This document shows, in pieces, positions 13,001 to 17,129 of a DNA stretch of 17,129 bases; the stretch's first letter is position 1, and every line of letters starts with the position of its first letter. Made by a program: the position numbers and the translations under genes. This stretch comes from an uncultured Microcaldota archaeon. GTDB lineage: Archaea; Micrarchaeota; Micrarchaeia; Anstonellales; Anstonellaceae. The DNA is taken from the NCBI GenBank assembly GCA_903923795.1, contig CAIXYX010000033.1:1-17129 (forward strand), read 5' to 3'. The notes beneath the pieces are model-generated. The model did no database searches and was not told the origin of the DNA. It was given only the letters and a program-made list of their open reading frames with translations.

Positions 13001-13600
13001 GTCTATGCAGGCGAGGGCACCCTTATTCTCGACGACCCGAACAATCCCCTCGAATCGGGCCTCTCAATCCGCGTGCGTGGCGACCATGACAAACGAGACA
13101 AATACCTCGAATCAATGTCTGGCGGCGAGAAGACTCTCTTGGGCATGATGTTCATCTTCGCATTGCACATCCACAAGCCCTCGCCATTCTACATACTCGA
13201 CGAGGCCGAGGCATCTCTTGACAAGGAGAACGCGCGCAAACTGGCCGACTTCGTCAAGCAGATGAGCAAGCAGGCCCAATTCATAGTCGTCACCCACAAT
13301 GACGCCATCCTCTCGAATTCCGATGTCGTTTTGGGCGTGACAAAAGACGAGAACGGCTCGCGCCTCGTCGGTGTGCAGCTCACAGTGGGCGGCCAGTTCG
13401 TCAAGCGCGAGGGCGAAGTCGGCGGCGGCATGGGCGGCGGCTCGATTCACACCATCCCCGGCGGCGCGCCAATGCCCGGCCCGGCTGCAGCCAGCCCCGC
13501 GCCGGTTGCACCATCTCCTGGCAAAGCTTCCGACTCGGGCCTCAAGAATCCTGCCAAATTAATGAGCGAGGCTACGATACGCAAAAAGAAATCCAAATAA
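10019..13600 (+). CDS. smc: SMC chromosome segregation ATPase
   Basis: A full-length 1193-residue SMC protein. The Walker A motif GPNGSGKS is at 31-38. Long coiled coils (~165-475 and ~650-1000) flank a hinge domain (~480-645) recognised by MPGIKGAVAELINVD and GIISGGQLRG. The signature motif MSGGEK is at 1033-1038, Walker B FYILDE at 1057-1062, then ASLDKENARKL. SMC dimers bind and extrude DNA loops to organise and separate chromosomes, usually with ScpA/ScpB (kleisin) partners, which are not adjacent here. After the ATPase head there is an unusual ~60-residue Gly/Pro/Ala-rich tail ending in basic IRKKKSK. The start is GTG at 10019, matching the family N-terminus (MYYISHIKFRGFKSF). TATA-like T/A runs lie at 9926-9940 and 9950-9959. 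Confidence 0.97.
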   Translation: MYYISHIKFRGFKSFKSAEASLPNGFVALAGPNGSGKSNVTDAIRFIFGESSLKSLRAKKVAELINLNSTKAEVVITIDGDKHFEIRRSINEEGSTRYELDGRHLTRDATLEALRTYGLEVGPHNIIAQGQVQNLVERNPKDRRAIIDQAAGIAEFDEKKKDAMSQLARVDTNISEAKVVLAERGAFLSELEKERDAALAYTEAKTTHERARATLVSAEYKKLDSYFKELLDKRQTLSAEITRLESELKSITEKKSELNAQRAALSDKIGKSGEREKLLASLQEIKLQLASLATRLEEKKSEGERIRARMTELSESKKRMEAAAAQMKSDAASLDKKFAKAAEELDAARKVAGINEDGTSTHAGSSLEQLETAMQNSLAEKSAAEAHLTQLDALIENYSSQAKRAAAEAKANGAVQTEDERITRFAASIKTLSAELEKLFDDEKKLNKSLPDLDQSLLQAKEKVATLRGSASPAATNPALLHVASLKTSMPGIKGAVAELINVDVEYRAAVEAAGGGRLNYIVVDRLDTASEIIAKLKAAKAGRATFIPLDSVILNERAGPVPAGALGRLIDFVQYSPEIDAAMRFCFEDTIVVKDVDTAKKIGVGRSRMVTIGGELLERSGIISGGQLRGSLMSRGMLDKAEGEVERIKSDRDAMYSKLYSVREEMARLRRERAEAELKLQGLQAESGGAGRKAKAEAAQAEFKRWQEQLESTAAEKTSTSKKLSELTRSHADISARLANAKSLAEAERAARAKQSGAAQERFRDAVEAHSSAEGLLRTKRHELEMVEAQRKELTQGLEESRKLHSQLFEFIAKTEEEQKAAQARHDEQEAQLQAVSATVKKFYDQMQALQVQLDELGATGGKLQFSLDSSNRSAHDNDVKRAGAETKLIDLKAEWEKFKDTPLLEVGRTEAEELVRESEQKLSSLGNVNQKAPEMYELKKKEIEDVQGRVSTLESERSAVLGLMEEIESKKRNVFMEAFTRVNTHFKRLFGMVYAGEGTLILDDPNNPLESGLSIRVRGDHDKRDKYLESMSGGEKTLLGMMFIFALHIHKPSPFYILDEAEASLDKENARKLADFVKQMSKQAQFIVVTHNDAILSNSDVVLGVTKDENGSRLVGVQLTVGGQFVKREGEVGGGMGGGSIHTIPGGAPMPGPAAASPAPVAPSPGKASDSGLKNPAKLMSEATIRKKKSK

Positions 13601-13657
13601 AAAACAACTGAGCAAAACTAAAATTCAACAAAACCAAATAAAAAACTATTTTTATCC

Positions 13658-14788
13658 CTATCCCGTGTCATTCAATGATGCGAGCGGCCCTATCACATAA
13701 CTCTCATTCAGATTTGCATACAGCCCTATGTCCCCGCTCACATCTGTGCGCCATGTGCGCACTCCCGACAGCCTCAATCTCTCAAGAGTCGTCGGGCTCG
13801 GCAGTCCTTCCGTGTTAGGGCCCGTGCTGATTATCACCTCGAACGGGTCGAGCCTATCGAACAGGAGCGAGGTCGTCGGCCTCCCCCGTCCATGGTACGG
13901 CCATTTGTACACATCGCACGGGCCGCTCCCCATGCTGCCCACCAGCATGCTCTCCTGCTCGTTCTGTATGTCAGAGGGCAAAAATGCGCAGAATTTGCCG
14001 TAATACATGCGTATTACCATGGAGTTGATATCTCCGGATGTCGAATAAGGCTTCACGGGCGGATTGAGCACCTCTACGCGCAAATCAGTGTAATTTATCC
14101 TGTCTTGGGCATTCATCATCAGGAACGGCACATCGGACACATTCAATTTCTCTTTTAGCGCCGCATACTCGCGCAAATCCGGCACCTGTTCCGGCGCCCA
14201 AATCTGGCCGATGACAAACCTGTCCATGAGGCTGCTCAGACCCCCTGCCTTGTCCGCGCTCCAGTCTGTTATGACGACTGCATCTATCTTATCAACGCCC
14301 GCATCGCGCAGTTTGCCCACAAGCGAGGTAACAGAATCATTGGTGCCTGTGTCTATGAGCAGCGTGATGTTGTTTGTGCGCACAAGCGTCGCATCCCCGA
14401 AGCCAACGTCATAGAAAGCCATCTCGAGGCGCCTCGGGCGCATGGGTTGGGTGGTCGTGGTATTAATCACGCCACTCGTGCCATTTGCAGAAGAATTGTT
14501 CGAAACAGATGAATTCGCACCCGCATTTATGGTGCCGTTTATTGTGGCCGTGGCGTTTGCAGTCGAATTATTCCCCTGCGTTGTTTGGGTGTTTGTGCTG
14601 TTGTTGGTCGAGGAGTTCGGCTGCCCGCTCGGCTGTGGCGCCGGTGCAGGCGCGGGAGCTGGCGCGGGGATTATCTGCGTGTCATCATGCAAAGTGGTGT
14701 CCGGCTTTTTGAGTGCGTTGAGAAGCGTGCAGCCCGAAAGAAAGAGCAGTGAGAAAAGAATGGCCGCGAGGATGAGCTTCTTCGTCAT
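13658..14788 (-). CDS. ComEC-like metallo-beta-lactamase-fold lipoprotein, metal site lost
   Basis: A 376-residue protein. Residues 1-20 are a lipoprotein signal ending in the lipobox LSGC, so it is probably lipid-anchored outside the membrane. Next come a PAPAPAPAPAP stretch (41-51) and a linker (~55-115) rich in Asn, Thr and Ser with about a dozen N-glycosylation sequons. The C-terminal ~255 residues follow the ComEC-type fold: FYDVGFGDATLVRT, LLIDTG, VVITDWSADKAGGL (172-184), FLPSDI, WPYHGRGRP and GLPSPTTLERLRLSG. The hallmark HxHxDH is replaced by DWSADK (175-180), and the usual GHPSP by GLPSP, so most metal ligands are missing. It may bind a ligand or protein without catalysis. A TATA-like run at 14811-14820 gives a leaderless start. 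Confidence 0.88.
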   Translation of the reverse strand: MTKKLILAAILFSLLFLSGCTLLNALKKPDTTLHDDTQIIPAPAPAPAPAPQPSGQPNSSTNNSTNTQTTQGNNSTANATATINGTINAGANSSVSNNSSANGTSGVINTTTTQPMRPRRLEMAFYDVGFGDATLVRTNNITLLIDTGTNDSVTSLVGKLRDAGVDKIDAVVITDWSADKAGGLSSLMDRFVIGQIWAPEQVPDLREYAALKEKLNVSDVPFLMMNAQDRINYTDLRVEVLNPPVKPYSTSGDINSMVIRMYYGKFCAFLPSDIQNEQESMLVGSMGSGPCDVYKWPYHGRGRPTTSLLFDRLDPFEVIISTGPNTEGLPSPTTLERLRLSGVRTWRTDVSGDIGLYANLNESYVIGPLASLNDTG

Positions 14789-14846
14789 GTTCGTCGTTTA
14801 GGGGATGGAGTTAAAAAATACTCCAGTCAGTTCCCCGGGTTTTTCC

Positions 14847-15461
14847 CTAAGCCCTCAAAATCTCGCTTCTTGCCTGCTCGAGCGAATGTCGCGCCATGTC
14901 CTGTTTCGGCTTGAAATTCGGCAAAAGCGAGCCCGAGAATCTGATTATCGAAAGCTGGTCATAGCACTGGTCCATCAATTCGAAATAGTATTGGGCATCA
15001 GCTTTTTTCCCCACGCGCAATGATTCGAGCATGGCACGGCGGAATTCGCCCACAGCATCGCACACGCCGAGGAGGAAGACTGCCGGCGGCACACCCAATT
15101 GCGTGTATGTCGGAAGCGCTCTTCGCTCAACTGCCGCCATCAGCAGCTTCGCCTCCACCATCTCCTGCCAAATCGGCTCGAAAAGATATTCGAAGTCAGC
15201 TTCAGAAGCCGGCAGGCCTTTGAGCTCTTTCTCCAAAACAGCCAATTCCTTCTTCGCCTCCTCCACCTCGCCAGCATGAAGCTGTTTTATGGCCAGCGCG
15301 CAATGGCGCACAAGAGGCCTCGACGCGCCGATGACAGCATCCCGCGCCTTCTCCCTCTTCTCCAAGAGCGGAAGTATAGAGTCGAGCCCCAAATCCACCT
15401 TGGCCGAATAAGCCTTGGCCGGGGTCGAAGGGTTCGTCGAATCGGTTTTCTTGTTTGCCAT
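14847..15461 (-). CDS. Translin-family RNA-binding protein
   Basis: A 204-residue, all-helical protein of translin length. Recognisable family features are the N-terminal REKARDAVIGASRPLVRHC helix, the acidic DFEYLFEPIWQEMVEAKLL segment, the core LGVCDAVGEFRRAMLESLRVG, and the C-terminal LPNFKPKQDMARHSLEQARS. In eukaryotes translin and TRAX form C3PO, an RNase that trims tRNA leaders and small RNAs; archaeal homologues form octameric shells with RNase activity. Whether this one is catalytic cannot be decided without aligning its Glu residues to TRAX. The ATG at 15461 is chosen over 15467 because the symmetric TATA box at 15483-15490 is centred 25.5 bases from it. Confidence 0.88.
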   Translation of the reverse strand: MANKKTDSTNPSTPAKAYSAKVDLGLDSILPLLEKREKARDAVIGASRPLVRHCALAIKQLHAGEVEEAKKELAVLEKELKGLPASEADFEYLFEPIWQEMVEAKLLMAAVERRALPTYTQLGVPPAVFLLGVCDAVGEFRRAMLESLRVGKKADAQYYFELMDQCYDQLSIIRFSGSLLPNFKPKQDMARHSLEQARSEILRA

Positions 15462-15482
15462 ATCCATATTTCGTCAAGCTCA

Positions 15483-15490
15483 TTTTAAAA
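15483..15490. promoter_or_regulatory. Symmetric TATA box between the translin and UMP kinase genes
   Basis: TTTTAAAA is its own reverse complement and is the only TATA-like sequence in the 52-base gap. Its centre is 25.5 bases from the translin ATG (15461) and 27.5 bases from the UMP kinase ATG (15514). Both mRNAs would be leaderless and transcribed divergently from one box. Confidence 0.65.
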
Positions 15491-15513
15491 CCTGAACGCC
15501 GATTGAGTCGTCT

Positions 15514-16227
15514 ATGGCAATCAAATCCTCCCCCTCTCAAGCCTATCCCGCCCCCCACGTCGTCCTCTCGGTCGGCGGCAGCCTTCTCAACGACGGCGCG
15601 CCGAACACGCAGATGGCGAAAGCCCTCGCATCAGCCATAATGTCCGCCGGCATCTCGGCAGGCGCGGTGTGCGGCGGAGGCAAGCAAGCCAGAGCAGAAG
15701 CAGACAAAGCCCGTGACAAGTCAGGCAGCGAATTCGATGCCGACATGGCAGGCATAGCAATCACCCACAAAAATGCCGATGTCCTGCGCAAAGCCCTCGG
15801 CGCTGCGGCCGGCAAAAAGATTTTCACAGACTTCCTCTCCGCCCGCGCAGCCGTCGGGAAACAGAAATTCATAGTGATGGGCGGCACCATCCCCGGCATC
15901 ACAACAGACGCGGATTCCGCCCTCTTGGCCGAGGCATTAGGCGCCAAGCGCCTTGTCAACATCAGCAACACTGCCATCTACGACTCCGACCCGCGCACAA
16001 ATCCAAATGCGAAAAAATTCGACACAATGTCCTATGCGCAGCTCATTTCCCTCGCCCAACTTTCCGACAACCGCCGCGCGGGCACACATTTCGTGTTCGA
16101 CCTCCTCGCCTGCTCTCTCATCGCCCGCTCCAATATCGAGACTCATTTCGTCGATGGCAGGGACCTCGCCCAAGTGAAGGCCGCCATGCTGGGCAACAAG
16201 CACAACGGAACTATTGTGCGTAATTAA
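15514..16227 (+). CDS. pyrH: Archaeal-type UMP kinase
   Basis: A 237-residue amino-acid-kinase-fold enzyme that phosphorylates UMP to UDP with ATP in pyrimidine synthesis. Motifs in order: VVLSVGGSLL (16-25) at the N-terminal phosphate loop; CGGGKQAR (53-60), the acceptor side; GGTIPGITTDADSALLAE (123-140); NISNTAIYDSDPRTNPNAKK (149-168), typical of archaeal UMP kinases; and GTHFVFDLLAC (190-200) followed by VDGRD. The length is close to the usual ~225 residues, with ~12 extra residues at the N-terminus. The ATG at 15514 lies 27.5 bases from the shared symmetric TATA box, so the mRNA is leaderless. Homology to glutamate-5-kinase-like proteins is weaker. The call is secure. Confidence 0.94.
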   Translation: MAIKSSPSQAYPAPHVVLSVGGSLLNDGAPNTQMAKALASAIMSAGISAGAVCGGGKQARAEADKARDKSGSEFDADMAGIAITHKNADVLRKALGAAAGKKIFTDFLSARAAVGKQKFIVMGGTIPGITTDADSALLAEALGAKRLVNISNTAIYDSDPRTNPNAKKFDTMSYAQLISLAQLSDNRRAGTHFVFDLLACSLIARSNIETHFVDGRDLAQVKAAMLGNKHNGTIVRN

Positions 16228-16284
16228 GCGTGCTGGCAGGCGCCGTGGTATGCAATTAGTCCTGTCGGTGCGCAATTAGACATG

Positions 16285-16292
16285 TTTTTATA
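16285..16292 (+). promoter_or_regulatory. TATA box of the 16315 gene
   Basis: TTTTTATA is centred 26.5 bases before the ATG at 16315, giving a leaderless mRNA and fixing the start. Just upstream, the word GTGCGCAATTAG (16268-16279) repeats TGCAATTAG (16251-16259) and GTGCGTAATTA (16216-16226), a possible operator array. Confidence 0.6.
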
Positions 16293-16314
16293 CCTTGTAG
16301 GACAGTATATTGGC

Positions 16315-16890
16315 ATGCACCAGACAATGAGATTTTTGCACTCCAATAGGGGAAATGGGGGCTATTATCACTCCGGCAATAAACGAAATATCCAATCGCG
16401 GCAGTTGAAGCGCTATGATCCGCTCGTCAATAAGCTGATGAAAAGGGACGCCCGCTACAAATCATTCATAGAGATGCTCGATATCCTGACTGAGCAGCTC
16501 AATCTTGGCAAGGAGAATTCGGCCAAAGAAACCGCGCTGGCGATGTATGCGGGCGGATATGGCCGCCTGCTGTGCGATCCTGACGCCAAATCATGGCTTG
16601 GCAAAATCCACAAGCTGCTCGTCGGCCACGCGAATGCCAAATGGGCGGCCGAGCCACTTATGGCGATGCTGCTCGAGAGCGGGCACATAGAAGTCGTTCG
16701 GGAGATCATTGTCTCGCAGCGCACCGAGTTCTGCGTGCGCGAAAAAGGATTTCTCCTGCTCCGGGCCGGCGGTTACCAGCAAACCATCGACCAGGCGCTG
16801 GAGCATCCCCAACTCTCCAAAACCGCGAAAGTGTGGATCATGGTCATCCTGGCGCAGGACGCGTCCGGCACCATGGCCAAATCAATCTGA
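16315..16890 (+). CDS. Unrecognised helical-repeat-like protein, 191 aa
   Basis: I do not recognise this protein. The first ~30 residues are Gly/Asn/Tyr-rich (SNRGNGGYYHSGNKRN), probably flexible. The remainder is helical, with successive short helices such as LVNKLMKRDARYKSFIEMLD, AKETALAMYAGGYGRLL, AEPLMAMLLESGHIEVVREI and a final KVWIMVILAQDASGTM. The alternation of small-residue turns and amphipathic helices resembles TPR/HEAT-like solenoids, but no repeat consensus is clear. There is no signal peptide. The ATG at 16315 is fixed by a TATA box centred 26.5 bases upstream; the longer frame to 16282 would begin inside it. The next gene follows within 21 bases, so the two are probably one operon. 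Confidence 0.75.
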   Translation: MHQTMRFLHSNRGNGGYYHSGNKRNIQSRQLKRYDPLVNKLMKRDARYKSFIEMLDILTEQLNLGKENSAKETALAMYAGGYGRLLCDPDAKSWLGKIHKLLVGHANAKWAAEPLMAMLLESGHIEVVREIIVSQRTEFCVREKGFLLLRAGGYQQTIDQALEHPQLSKTAKVWIMVILAQDASGTMAKSI

Positions 16891-16911
16891 ATGATTCTAA
16901 GAGGTTTAATC

Positions 16912-17129
16912 ATGATACGAAACTCTACGGGCACAAATGGGACTCTGGCCATCAAAAAATACGGGCTGCCTGTCGGTTCAGACCATGTCAGCCGGGGCCG
17001 GGGTCCGCACTTGCGCAAAATAAAATGCAATGGCCAGCAGAGCGTGGACGCAAACAAACAAGTTGCAGAGATGAACAAGCAGATAGCCGAGATAAACAAA
17101 ACCGGCGAGCCTCAGACCGAATCATTGCA
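16912..17129 (+). CDS. Unrecognised protein, 3' end beyond the window
   Basis: An open frame with 72 codons visible and no stop before the window edge. The ATG at 16912 has GAGGT (16901-16905) at good ribosome-binding distance; an in-frame ATG at 16891, abutting the previous stop codon, is an alternative. It begins MIRNSTGTNGTLAIKKYGLP, has a basic Gly/Arg patch (SRGRGPHLRKIK), and ends in a regular stretch of short repeats (NKQVAEMNKQIAEINK) that looks like a coiled coil. No membrane segment is visible. It is probably co-transcribed with the gene ending at 16890. Function unknown. Confidence 0.6.
   Translation, partial: MIRNSTGTNGTLAIKKYGLPVGSDHVSRGRGPHLRKIKCNGQQSVDANKQVAEMNKQIAEINKTGEPQTESL

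Noticed and set aside
1..17129. CRISPR arrays, insertion sequences or rRNA genes
   Set aside because: No regularly spaced repeats with unique spacers, no transposase-like protein and no rRNA-like sequence were seen; the repeats present are the tandem pair at 3935-4118 and the purine units near 8700.

Overview
The window reads as part of an archaeal chromosome, most likely from a DPANN lineage close to Micrarchaeota or Diapherotrites; the phylum is an inference. The domain is well supported. There is a deoxyhypusine synthase, a tRNA-Ile with a bulge-helix-bulge intron, an XPF/Hef-type nuclease, an archaeal-type UMP kinase, a translin-family protein, a class III (pilin-like) signal peptide and a YSH1-like metallo-beta-lactamase. 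Many genes have a TATA-like box centred about 26-27 bases before the start codon, the signature of leaderless mRNA. That spacing lets several starts be placed better than the longest reading frame would.

Layout. 1-700: a DUF192 secreted protein (-) and a divergent intron-containing tRNA-Ile(GAU) sharing one palindromic TATA box. 700-1060: non-coding apart from a 13-codon lysine-rich micro-ORF. 1065-3776: deoxyhypusine synthase (-), then two unrecognised helical proteins that converge and overlap by their stop codons. 3777-4236: a gene-free stretch holding two tandem ~85-nt structured elements whose outer helix is kept by compensatory changes. 4237-5679: a winged-helix regulator (-) divergent from a 255-residue ERCC4/HhH nuclease. 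5680-6970: an unknown basic protein and a RelE-like toxin-antitoxin pair with a four-half-site operator. 7195-8853: an RNA-processing-type metallo-beta-lactamase, then a small-protein transcription unit ending in a hairpin/T-run terminator. 8879-9910: a small unknown protein (-) divergent from a pilin-like protein. 10019-13600: a full-length SMC ATPase. 13658-15461: a ComEC-like lipoprotein that has lost its metal-binding histidines, then a translin-family protein (both -). 15514-17129: UMP kinase, an unknown protein and the start of another gene cut by the window edge.

How the genes relate. This is a mosaic of one- and two-gene transcription units, not a single pathway. Housekeeping roles (eIF5A hypusination, pyrimidine synthesis, chromosome organisation, RNA processing, DNA repair) are interleaved with accessory genes (toxin-antitoxin, surface proteins, orphan small proteins). 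The strongest candidates for something undescribed are the tandem structured elements at 3935-4118, the two micro-ORF leaders that share a sequence and a potential hairpin (911-961 and 8422-8454), and the metal-site-less ComEC-like lipoprotein.
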